Shown: piece by piece, positions 16,323-23,889 of the stretch
Layout of the letters: every line of letters begins with the position of its first letter
Position numbering within the stretch: the stretch's first letter is position 1
NCBI RefSeq assembly: GCF_036231965.1
Contig: NZ_CP109499.1
Span: forward strand, 3,162,001 to 3,226,000
Direction of reading: 5' to 3'
Source of the DNA: Streptomyces sp. NBC_01428
GTDB lineage: Bacteria > Actinomycetota > Actinomycetes > Streptomycetales > Streptomycetaceae
DNA length: 64,000 bases
Program-made: the position numbers and the translations under genes
The notes under the pieces: model-generated
Database searches by the model: none
The model's input: the letters and a program-made list of their open reading frames with translations, nothing else
Told to the model about the DNA's origin: nothing

Positions 16323-18274
16323 CCGACCCGCACCCACTTCGCCTCGGAGGGCGTCCCCTGGGCGTCCGTCACGAAGAGCATGTACCACCCCGGCGGGACC
16401 AGTGCCGGATCCTTCGGCACCTCGACGGTCACGGAGTTCGTGGTCTTCGTCAGCCCGAGTTCGATGGACCGCTGCTCGACGTCCGTGGTGTGGGTGACGG
16501 CGCTGGGGCGCATCAGGCGGGCCTTGGTGACGCGTTCCGGATGGTCCGTGGCGAAGGTCGCCCGCCCGTCCCGGTCCGGCGCGGCCGGCCCCTCCCCCAG
16601 TACCGGCCGGTTCTTCCCGTTCCGGTGCAGCGCGGGCGGGGTGTAGATCTCCATGCGCTGCTCGAAGTGGCCGAGTTTGGTGTTCCGCCGGTCGTCGAAG
16701 AGCGGGTCGGAGCCGAAGGTGGCGACGCGGCCGTCGGGCAGGAGCAGGGCCTCGGAGTGGTAGTTGCGGCCCACGGTCGGCGACGCGGCCTCGCGGAAGG
16801 TGTTGGCCTTGGGGTCGTAGAACTGGGCCTTGAGGATGTTGCTGGCGCTGCGGCCTCGGTAGTCCTGGGAGCCGTTGGTGGTGAAGACGGTGTCGTCGGG
16901 CATGATCACGCTGTTCAGGTAGCGGGTGCCCTGCGGGAGGTCGGGTCCGTCCTGGAAGGCGGGGTTGTCCTTCTTCAGGTCGACGACGGCGGTGCGCGGG
17001 GTGGACCTCCTCGATTCCCCGACGCCTCCTCCGCCGAGGATCATGACCTTCTGGTCCTGCGCGGGCGGCAGCAGGAGCGAGGCGGAGGTCTCGGTCTCGT
17101 CGGCGTCCCTTAGTCCTGGCACCTTTTCGAAGGTGTTCGTCCGCAGGTCCCAGAGGCCGGCGTCGCGGCCCTGGCCGGCCGGGCCGTATCCGGCGTTGGA
17201 GGCCGGGTAGAAGAGTTTGCCGCCCCGGGTGAGGAAGAGGGCGGGGTAGGTGGGGAAGTAGCGCTTGGGGCCCGGGGTCCACTTCTTGGTGCGGGGGTCG
17301 TAGATCTCGTTGTCGCCGGGGTCGATGGTTCCGACGTCGTCGAGGCCGGAGACGGCGAGGACGCGTCCGTCGTCGAGTCCGACGAGGGTGGGGTACCAGC
17401 GCGCCTTGTCCATCGGGTCGACGGGGATGTACTTCTCGGCCCTGGGGTCGAACTCGTAGGCGGCCCTGATGCCTTGGAAGTCCTGCTTGTCGAGGGTGAT
17501 CTTCTCGGAGAGGCCGTAGGTGTTGGCGGCGTCCTCTCCGTGCAGGCCGGCGATCTCGTACTGGGCCTCGGTGTCGGTGACCGCCCGGGGACCCTTCTCC
17601 GTGGCTTCGACGAAGACGCGCGCCTCGCCGGCGGTGACGGTGGTCCGCCACGGTTGCATGACGCCGGCCCGGTCGTAGGTGGCGGTCTGGTCGCGCCGGG
17701 CCCTCGGGACGGTGACGTCGGACCGGCTGACGTACGTGACGCCCGTGGGTGAGCGGAAGACGGTGCCCTTCTTGAGGACGACGGCCTTGTCGGGGTTCTC
17801 GTTCTTCACGCGCATGCCGCCGCCGGCCCGCCGGACCTCGCCGTCGAGCTGTTCGTAGCGGGCGGTTCCGCCGGCCACGAGCATGCGTCCGTCGGGGAGT
17901 TGGGCATGGCCGGAGCAGAAGAAGTCGTCCGGGGTGGGGATCTTCTTGAAGGTGTCGTTCTTCGGGTCCCACAGGACGGTGTCGAAGGACCCCTTGTCGA
18001 ACTTCTTCTGCTCGTTGCCGGAGCCGGCGACGATGAGCACTTTCCCGGTGTGGAGCAGCGCGGCGTGAATGGCGTTCGTGCGGTAGGCGCGGGGGATGTC
18101 GATCTGGGTCCAGGAGCCGTAGGTGGCCTGGTAGGAGGGCCGGGAGATCGTGTAGGCGTGGTAGGTCTCACCGGCGAGGCCGAGGGCGGCGGGGGCGTTG
18201 AGTCCGGCCAGGACGGCGATCCCGGTGATGCCGAGGAGCCGCTTCCGCGTCTTCTTCGAGGGCTGGCGGGCCAT
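16319..18274 (-). CDS. glxA: GlxA-type copper radical oxidase
   Basis: 651 residues, preceded by AGGAGGT. Signal/anchor helix at ~11-34, then a galactose-oxidase-type seven-blade kelch propeller and a C-terminal DUF1929-type beta domain. Family positions are conserved: Cys120 in DDFFCSG and Tyr200 in TATYD (candidate cross-linked cofactor pair), Tyr505-His506 in NYHSEALLLPDG, and His595 in SAVTHT as copper ligands; residues ~137-196 are an insertion between the cross-link partners. In S. coelicolor and S. lividans GlxA acts with CslA to deposit a glycan at hyphal tips and is needed for development. It sits 3 bp after cslA and overlaps the GH6 gene, so the three form one operon. Confidence 0.92.
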   Translation of the reverse strand: MARQPSKKTRKRLLGITGIAVLAGLNAPAALGLAGETYHAYTISRPSYQATYGSWTQIDIPRAYRTNAIHAALLHTGKVLIVAGSGNEQKKFDKGSFDTVLWDPKNDTFKKIPTPDDFFCSGHAQLPDGRMLVAGGTARYEQLDGEVRRAGGGMRVKNENPDKAVVLKKGTVFRSPTGVTYVSRSDVTVPRARRDQTATYDRAGVMQPWRTTVTAGEARVFVEATEKGPRAVTDTEAQYEIAGLHGEDAANTYGLSEKITLDKQDFQGIRAAYEFDPRAEKYIPVDPMDKARWYPTLVGLDDGRVLAVSGLDDVGTIDPGDNEIYDPRTKKWTPGPKRYFPTYPALFLTRGGKLFYPASNAGYGPAGQGRDAGLWDLRTNTFEKVPGLRDADETETSASLLLPPAQDQKVMILGGGGVGESRRSTPRTAVVDLKKDNPAFQDGPDLPQGTRYLNSVIMPDDTVFTTNGSQDYRGRSASNILKAQFYDPKANTFREAASPTVGRNYHSEALLLPDGRVATFGSDPLFDDRRNTKLGHFEQRMEIYTPPALHRNGKNRPVLGEGPAAPDRDGRATFATDHPERVTKARLMRPSAVTHTTDVEQRSIELGLTKTTNSVTVEVPKDPALVPPGWYMLFVTDAQGTPSEAKWVRVG

Positions 18275-18277
18275 GGC

Positions 18278-20062
18278 CTAGGTACCTCCTGGGGTGGAGC
18301 CGGTCGCCGGGGCGGGGGTGCGGGCGGCGAGGGCCGGTTCCTTGGGCAGCGGGACGCGGGTGGCGGCGGACCGCGGCTGCCGCCGGGACCGGCGTTCCTC
18401 GCGGAGGGTGGCGATCCAGACCGCGACGGGTGCCAGGGAGAGGGCCGTGGCGAGGAGGGCCCAGGTCCGCATGGCCGCGTGGGTGTGGCCGAGGACGGCG
18501 GAGGCGCCGAGGGAGACGGCGAGGAGCGCGGCCCAGCCGAGGTGGACGCGGAAGGTGCGCAGCCGGTCGGGGCTGGTGTCGCCGCCCTTGGGTGTGACGA
18601 CGAAGCGGCTGGGGCGGCGGGTGACGGCGTCGGCCAGCGCTTTGAGGTAGACGGGGGCGGAGAGCGCGGACATGGCCATGCCGGCGAGGCCGCCGGAGCC
18701 CTCCGGTTCGTGGGGGGAGACGTTGTGACGCCGGTTCCAGAGGTAGAGGGCGATCCGGAGGGCGGCGGCGTCGCTGTAGAGCATGAGCCACAGGGAGGCG
18801 CTGACCTGGGTTCCGGAGGCTCCGAACCAGAGGAAGAGGACGCAGCTGATGACGCCGAGGAGCCAGTTGACGGCGGTCATCGGGTAGTAGACGAGCATCA
18901 TCGTGTAGGAGAAGAGGCGGCCGGCCGGCATCGTGAGGACGGCCTTCCCGTACTGCTTGAAGAGGGTGTCGTAGGTGCCGCGGGACCAGCGCATCTGCTG
19001 GGTGAAGAAGTCGGTCCAGGAGGCGGGGCCCTCGCCGACGGCGAGCACGTCGGGGGTGTAGACGGACCGCCAGTGGCGGCCGGTCCGGGGGTTGCGGTGG
19101 CGGTGCAGTTCGAACCCGGTGGCCATGTCCTCGGTGATGGAGTCCTGGAGTCCGCCGATCTGGCGGAGGGCCGCGATGCGTACGACGTTGTTGGTACCGA
19201 CGAACATGGGTGAGCGGTAGCGGTTGGCCGCGCGCTGGATCAGGGCGTGGAAGAGGAACTGCTGGGACTCGGCGGCCTTGGTGACGGGGTGCTCGTAGTT
19301 TCCGTAGACCTGGGGGCCGACGACGAAGGCGACGTCGGGGTCGCGGAAGTAGCCCATCATCCGGTCGAGGAATCCGGGCAGTGGGGTGTGGTCGGCGTCG
19401 ACGGAGGCGAAGTACTCGTAGGCGTGGCCGTGGAGGGTGAGCCAGGCGTTGTAGTTGCCGTGTTTGGTGCCGGCCCGGTGGGCGCCGTGCGGGCGGTTCC
19501 ATTCGGGGATGCCGTGGCGGGTGAAGTGGCGGACGCCGAGTTCGGCGCAGAGGGCCCTGGCCCGGTCGTCGTCGCCCTCGTCGAGGAGCCAGACGTGGAG
19601 GAGTCCCGTGTGGGTGACGCGCAGGGCGCCTTCGAGGGTGGCGCGGACGGTGGCGAGGGGTTCCTTGCCGGGAACGTAGGTGGTGAGGAAGGCCACCCGG
19701 GTTCCCTCCTCGGGGACGAGGGGGACGGGGTCGCGGGCGACGAGGGTGGCGTGGGCGATGCTCACGACGTTGACCACCATGAAGAGTTCGATGAGGCCGA
19801 TGGCGACGAGCATCGTCGTGTCGAGGCCGACCAGCCAGGTCTCCCCGTTCTCGCGTTCGACCCAGTGGGTGGGCCAGAGGAGGTAGACGAGGAGCGCGGC
19901 CGTGAGGGCCGGCGCGAGGGTCATCAGGAGGAGAGCGCGTATTCGGTGGGGCTCGCGTGACAGGAGCTTGGTGTACTGCACCTGCTGGGCCGTGCCGGCG
20001 GGGTCGGTCAGGGGTCCGGCGAGTCGGCTGTAGGTGTCGTAGTCGTAGCCCTCGGGCCGCAC
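18278..20062 (-). CDS. cslA: Cellulose synthase-like glycosyltransferase
   Basis: 594-residue processive GT2 membrane enzyme that makes a beta-glucan-like polymer at hyphal tips. The GTG at 20062 is chosen because AGGAGG precedes it by four bases; an ATG 45 bp further up is possible. Two N-terminal helices (~42-64 and 81-103), a cytoplasmic GT-A domain with DEGDD (161-165), DAD (222-224), TED (310-312) and QQMRW (355-359), then at least five C-terminal helices. There is no PilZ domain, so direct c-di-GMP control is not indicated. First gene of the cslA-glxA-GH6 operon. CslA is known to interact with DivIVA; scy and filP lie in the same window. Confidence 0.93.
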   Translation of the reverse strand: MRPEGYDYDTYSRLAGPLTDPAGTAQQVQYTKLLSREPHRIRALLLMTLAPALTAALLVYLLWPTHWVERENGETWLVGLDTTMLVAIGLIELFMVVNVVSIAHATLVARDPVPLVPEEGTRVAFLTTYVPGKEPLATVRATLEGALRVTHTGLLHVWLLDEGDDDRARALCAELGVRHFTRHGIPEWNRPHGAHRAGTKHGNYNAWLTLHGHAYEYFASVDADHTPLPGFLDRMMGYFRDPDVAFVVGPQVYGNYEHPVTKAAESQQFLFHALIQRAANRYRSPMFVGTNNVVRIAALRQIGGLQDSITEDMATGFELHRHRNPRTGRHWRSVYTPDVLAVGEGPASWTDFFTQQMRWSRGTYDTLFKQYGKAVLTMPAGRLFSYTMMLVYYPMTAVNWLLGVISCVLFLWFGASGTQVSASLWLMLYSDAAALRIALYLWNRRHNVSPHEPEGSGGLAGMAMSALSAPVYLKALADAVTRRPSRFVVTPKGGDTSPDRLRTFRVHLGWAALLAVSLGASAVLGHTHAAMRTWALLATALSLAPVAVWIATLREERRSRRQPRSAATRVPLPKEPALAARTPAPATGSTPGGT

Positions 20063-20195
20063 GCGCCCTCCTGTGGTCGAGGTGGCCTGACTGGCCGTTA
20101 TCCACACACAAGGTGAGTTTTGGCCGGGTGTCGAACGGGGTGCGTCCGATGGGGTGCGCGGCGCGGGCGGCCGGGTGGTCTTTGGCGCGGACGTA

Positions 20196-20228
20196 CGAGA
20201 ACCCCGGTCCTGGGGAACGGGGTTCTCG
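20196..20228 (-). terminator. Terminator hairpin of the thiamine-binding protein gene
   Basis: 11-bp perfect arms (CGAGAACCCCG / CGGGGTTCTCG) with an 11-nt loop, 20 bp past the stop of the upstream gene and ahead of cslA. No T-run. Confidence 0.7.
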
Positions 20229-20248
20229 GGTGCCGAGGTGAGGCGCTG

Positions 20249-20542
20249 TCAGGCGGACAGGTGCCGTTCGATGGTCTCGACCTTGCTGGTGAGTCCGTCG
20301 GTGACGCCGGGTCGGATGTCGGCCTTGAGGACGAGGGAGACGCGCGGCGCGCGTTCTTCGACGACGGCGACGGCGCGTCTGACGACGGCCATGACCTCGT
20401 CCCAGTCGCCCTCGACGGAGGTGAACATCGCGTCGGTGCGGTGGGGGAGGCCGGACTCGCGGACGACGCGGACGGCGTCGGCGACGTACTCCCCGACGTC
20501 CTCACCGACGCCGAGCGGTGTCACGGAGAAGGCGACGATCAT
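20249..20542 (-). CDS. MTH1187-family thiamine-binding protein
   Basis: 97 residues, a single alpha/beta domain ([40 protein letters not shown]) of the MTH1187/YkoF (DUF77) family, members of which bind thiamine or hydroxymethylpyrimidine. Start ATG overlaps the DUF3817 stop by 4 bp (ATGA), so the two proteins are made from one message. No TPP riboswitch is visible upstream. Role in thiamine salvage or buffering is inferred from the family only. Confidence 0.85.
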   Translation of the reverse strand: MIVAFSVTPLGVGEDVGEYVADAVRVVRESGLPHRTDAMFTSVEGDWDEVMAVVRRAVAVVEERAPRVSLVLKADIRPGVTDGLTSKVETIERHLSA

Positions 20543-20883
20543 GCGTTGACGACCCCTTCCTGACGGGCGCGGGAGGCGATGACCGCGCTCTCGGCCTCGT
20601 GCCTGAGCTTGCGCTCGGCGAAGAAGCCGCCGGTGGGGAGGACGGAAAGGACGAAGTAGAGGGCGGCGACGCCGACGCTCCAGCGGGCGCGGTACCAGGC
20701 GAACACCCAGAAGACCACGTAGAGGACGAAGAGGACACCGTGGATCGCGCCCATGACGGGGACGGCGTTGAAGTCCGTGGTCCGCTTCAGCACCGAGCAG
20801 ACGAGCAGCAGCAGGAAGGAGACGGCTTCGGGGGCCGAGACCAGGCGGAGGCGGCGGAGTGCGGTGGCGGTCTTTATGTCCAC
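20539..20883 (-). CDS. DUF3817 membrane protein, second copy
   Basis: 114 residues, GTG start with GAAGGTGA upstream. About three hydrophobic segments ([57 protein letters not shown]) with the [11 protein letters not shown] and [10 protein letters not shown] motifs shared with the 11877-12215 protein. First gene of a two-gene unit with the thiamine-binding protein. No function is known; the coupling might mean a role in thiamine or precursor uptake, but this is a guess. Confidence 0.82.
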   Translation of the reverse strand: MDIKTATALRRLRLVSAPEAVSFLLLLVCSVLKRTTDFNAVPVMGAIHGVLFVLYVVFWVFAWYRARWSVGVAALYFVLSVLPTGGFFAERKLRHEAESAVIASRARQEGVVNA

Positions 20884-21099
20884 GGGTCACCTTCGGTGGG
20901 AGTTTCGCTGGCGGGTGACGCTGCTTTGTGAACGCAAGCACAAGCGTCGTGCCCATTGTGGCATCCGGGGGCGGGCGGCCGGTCCGAGGGTCCGGGTGGG
21001 TGTTCGGACGGGAGTCCGGCGATCCCTCCGGGGCCGCTCGGGGGTGGGATCCTCCCGGAGACTCTGTCGGCGGCGGCACGCTGGGGCTACCGTCGCTTC

Positions 21100-21738
21100 G
21101 TGGCGATGTTTCGACTTCAAGGCAGCAAGGTGCTGGCCGTCGATGTGACCGGGGACGCCGTGAAGGCGAAGAACGGCTCGATGGTCGCGTACGACGGCCA
21201 GATGGCCTTCAAGAAGCTGAGCGGGGGCGGTGAGGGGGTCCGGGGGATGGTCACCCGCCGCCTGACCGGCGAGCAGATGACGGTGATGGAGGTGAGGGGG
21301 CACGGGACGTGCTGGTTCGCGGACCGCGCCTCGGAGATCAATCTGGTGGGGCTTCAGGGCGACAAGCTGTACGTCGAGTCGAGCAATCTGCTGGCGACGG
21401 ACGCGGGCCTGCGCACGGGGACGACGTTCACCGGTCTGCGGGGCGCGTCGCAGGGCAACGGGTTGTTCACGACGACGGTCGAGGGGCACGGCCAGGCGGC
21501 GATCACCTCGGACGGGCCGGCGGTGGTGCTGCGGGTGAGCGCGCAGTATCCGCTGACGGTGGACCCGGGCGCGTACATCGCGCATCAGGGGACCGTGCGG
21601 CAGTCGCTGCAGTCGGGTGTGACGTTCCGCACGCTGCTCGGCGAGGGCGGCGGCGAGGCGTTCCAGATGCGCTTCGAGGGCGACGGTCTGGTGTACGTGC
21701 AGCCCAGTGAGCGGAACACGATCGCGGGGGATGTGTGA
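21100..21738 (+). CDS. AIM24 family protein 1
   Basis: 212 residues, beta-rich single-domain protein of the AIM24 (DUF124, mitochondrial biogenesis AIM24-like) family, with repeated blocks such as GHGTCWFAD and [18 protein letters not shown] start chosen because TACCGT (21088-21093) ends 6 nt before it, the leaderless pattern; ATG at 21106 is the alternative. No signal peptide or membrane helix. First of three tandem AIM24 genes separated by 1 bp or overlapping, so almost certainly one operon. Bacterial AIM24 function is unknown; the fold suggests a protein- or ligand-binding beta-helix/barrel. Confidence 0.85.
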   Translation: MAMFRLQGSKVLAVDVTGDAVKAKNGSMVAYDGQMAFKKLSGGGEGVRGMVTRRLTGEQMTVMEVRGHGTCWFADRASEINLVGLQGDKLYVESSNLLATDAGLRTGTTFTGLRGASQGNGLFTTTVEGHGQAAITSDGPAVVLRVSAQYPLTVDPGAYIAHQGTVRQSLQSGVTFRTLLGEGGGEAFQMRFEGDGLVYVQPSERNTIAGDV

Positions 21739-21739
21739 G

Positions 21740-22390
21740 ATGCCGTTCCGCGAGGTGAACTCGAAGGTGGTCGAGGCGACGGTCGTGCCGGGGCAGCGGC
21801 TGTTCAGCCAGCGGGGCGCGATGCTGGCGTACCGCGGCGAGGTGTCGTTCACGCCGAACGTCCAGGGTGGCCAGGGCGGTGTGATGTCGATGATCGGCCG
21901 CCGCCTGGCGAACGAGGCGACTCCGCTGATGACGGTGGAGGGGTCGGGCACGGTGCTGTTCGGGCACGGCGGTCATCACGTGCAGGTGATCGAGTTGTCC
22001 GGGGACACCTTGTACGTGGAGGCGGACCGGTTGCTGGCGTTCGACGGCGCGTTGCAGCAGGGGACGATGTTCCTGGGCTCGCAGGGCGGTGTGATGGGGA
22101 TGGTCCGGGGCCAGGTGACGGGTCAGGGGCTGTTCACGACGACGTTGAAGGGGCACGGCGCGGTGGCGGTGATGGCGCACGGCGGCGTGTTCGAGGTGCC
22201 GATCACTCCCCAGCGTCCGGTGCACGTGGATCCGCAGGCGTACGTGGCGCATCACGGGGACGTGCGGAACAAGCTGTCGACGGCGCTGGGCTGGCGGGAC
22301 ATGGTGGGGCGCGGTTCGGGTGAGGCGTTCCAGCTGGAGCTGAGCGGCAGCGGTTCGGTGTTCGTGCAGGCCTCGGAGGAGAAACTGTGA
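21740..22390 (+). CDS. AIM24 family protein 2
   Basis: 216 residues, starting at MPFREVN one base after the previous stop; GGGGGATG lies just upstream. Same beta architecture as gene 1: LFSQRGAMLAYRG, MTVEGSGTVLFGHGG, GLFTTTLKGHGAVAVMAHGG, and the final GSGSVFVQASEEK strand. The shared GQGLFTTT block with gene 1 (GNGLFTTT) points to tandem duplication and divergence. No catalytic motif seen. Probably co-translated with the third gene, whose GTG start overlaps its stop. Confidence 0.85.
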   Translation: MPFREVNSKVVEATVVPGQRLFSQRGAMLAYRGEVSFTPNVQGGQGGVMSMIGRRLANEATPLMTVEGSGTVLFGHGGHHVQVIELSGDTLYVEADRLLAFDGALQQGTMFLGSQGGVMGMVRGQVTGQGLFTTTLKGHGAVAVMAHGGVFEVPITPQRPVHVDPQAYVAHHGDVRNKLSTALGWRDMVGRGSGEAFQLELSGSGSVFVQASEEKL

Positions 22391-23187
22391 GCGGGTACGG
22401 AGTCCCGGGCGGCCCGGTGATCCACGATCCGATGTCGCTGCCGGTCGACGACAACGTGAACAACTACACCTTCTGCGTGGAACTCAAGGGGAGCCAGTGG
22501 TTCCTGCAGAAGGGCAAGATGATCGCCTACTACGGGACGATGGAGTTCAACGGGATCGGGCACGGCCGTCTGGACCGTCTGGTGCGTACGTCGTTCCATT
22601 CGCCTCTGCACGCGAGCGACTGGGTCGTGGCGGAGGGTTCGGGCAAGATGCTGCTCGCCGACCGGGCCTTCGACGTGAATTCGTACGACCTGGACGACGG
22701 CAACCTGACCATTCGCTCTGGCAACTTGCTCGCTTTTCAGCCAAGTCTCGCGCTGAAGCAGTCGATCGTGCCGGGCTTTCTGACACTGATCGGAACAGGC
22801 AAGTTCGTGGCCGCGTCGAACGGCCCGGTGGTGTTCATGGAACCCCCGATCCGGGTGGACCCGCAGGCCCTCGTCGGATGGGCGGACTGCCCCTCCCCGT
22901 GCCACCACTACGACCATGGGTACATGACAGGCGTGATGGGCGGTCTACGTGCGACGACGGGCCTCGGCGGGGCGTCCGGCGAGGAGCACCAGTTCGAGTT
23001 CGTGGGGGCGGGTACGGTGCTGCTCCAGTCGACCGAGATCCTGATGGCGGAGCAGGCGACGGGGGCGGTCCCGCAGCAGGCCGGAGTGCCGGGTGCGGGC
23101 GGGGTCCAAGGTCAGCACGGGCAGCAGTCCGGGGCACCGCGCCTTCCCGGACAGCTAGGAGACCTCCAGCGTCGCTTCGGGCTGTGA
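22387..23187 (+). CDS. AIM24 family protein 3 with Gly/Gln-rich C-terminal tail
   Basis: 266 residues, GTG start overlapping the previous stop (GTGA). The AIM24 domain covers ~25-225 (KGSQWFLQKGKMIAYYGTME; EHQFEFVGAGTVLLQSTEIL). It differs from its neighbours by a Cys/His-containing loop (WADCPSPCHHYDHGYM, ~166-182) that could bind a metal or form a disulfide, and by a ~40-residue Gly/Gln/Ala/Pro-rich tail ending LQRRFGL. The three proteins may form a heteromer; this is inferred only from the gene arrangement. Confidence 0.85.
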   Translation: MSGYGVPGGPVIHDPMSLPVDDNVNNYTFCVELKGSQWFLQKGKMIAYYGTMEFNGIGHGRLDRLVRTSFHSPLHASDWVVAEGSGKMLLADRAFDVNSYDLDDGNLTIRSGNLLAFQPSLALKQSIVPGFLTLIGTGKFVAASNGPVVFMEPPIRVDPQALVGWADCPSPCHHYDHGYMTGVMGGLRATTGLGGASGEEHQFEFVGAGTVLLQSTEILMAEQATGAVPQQAGVPGAGGVQGQHGQQSGAPRLPGQLGDLQRRFGL

Positions 23188-23279
23188 GCGGTAGTCTGCG
23201 GAGTGTGACATCGAACGCGTGCGCACCGTCACACCACCCTTACTAGTTCGCCTTTCAACATTTTAGGTAGACTTCATTT

Positions 23280-23756
23280 ATGGAGACCGAGACGGCCACG
23301 CGCTGGCTGACCGATGCGGAGCAGTGCGCCTGGCGCACCCACCTGGAGGTCAACAGGCTGTTGACGTACCAGCTCGAAAGGGATCTTCAGCCGTTCGGGC
23401 TGACGATGAACGACTACGAGATTCTGGTGAACCTCTCCGAGTCGGAGGGCGACCGTATGCGGATGAGTGACCTGGCGTCCGCCACCCTCCAGTCCAAGAG
23501 CCGCCTCTCGCACCAGGTCACGCGGATGGAGAGCGCCGACCTGGTGCGCCGCGAGAACTGCGAGTCCGACCGGCGGGGGCTGTACGCGGTCCTCACCGAG
23601 CACGGCATGGAGACCATGAAGAAGGTCTCCCCGCACCACGTCGCCTCGGTGCGCAGGCACTTCATCGACCTGCTGTCGCCCGAGGCGCTGGAGGACCTGC
23701 ACAAGTCGCTGCGGCCGATCGCCGAGCACCTGCGCGGACAGCGCGGCAAGCCGTAG
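23280..23756 (+). CDS. MarR-family transcriptional regulator
   Basis: 158 residues with a central winged helix (MRMSDLASATLQSKSRLSHQ; wing ENCESDRRGLYAVLT). A TAGACT box (23268-23273) ends 6 nt before the ATG and no Shine-Dalgarno exists, so it is probably leaderless. It follows the AIM24 operon by 92 bp; an inverted repeat GTGTGAC (23203-23209) / GTCACAC (23228-23234) between them may be an operator or hairpin. A perfect terminator follows. Target unknown. Confidence 0.87.
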   Translation: METETATRWLTDAEQCAWRTHLEVNRLLTYQLERDLQPFGLTMNDYEILVNLSESEGDRMRMSDLASATLQSKSRLSHQVTRMESADLVRRENCESDRRGLYAVLTEHGMETMKKVSPHHVASVRRHFIDLLSPEALEDLHKSLRPIAEHLRGQRGKP

Positions 23757-23783
23757 TACTCCCGCCGGGGAGCAGGGAACAGG

Positions 23784-23821
23784 GCCGCAGCGCACTCGTC
23801 ACGAGTGCGCTGCGGCTTTTT
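23784..23821 (+). terminator. Rho-independent terminator after MarR
   Basis: 16-bp perfect stem (GCCGCAGCGCACTCGT with its complement) with a one-base apex, followed by TTTTT. Textbook intrinsic terminator, also usable by the convergent kinase gene. Confidence 0.92.
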
Positions 23822-23889
23822 CCGTGGGACGCCTCGAGCACACCGCAGGAACCCGCGGGCAGGCCCCGACGGTCCGCGGTGTCCGGCCC

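Noticed and set aside
16323..17972. Upstream part of the GH6 open frame
   Set aside because: It runs through glxA in another frame; the GTG at 16322 with lipoprotein signal and glxA overlap is the real start.
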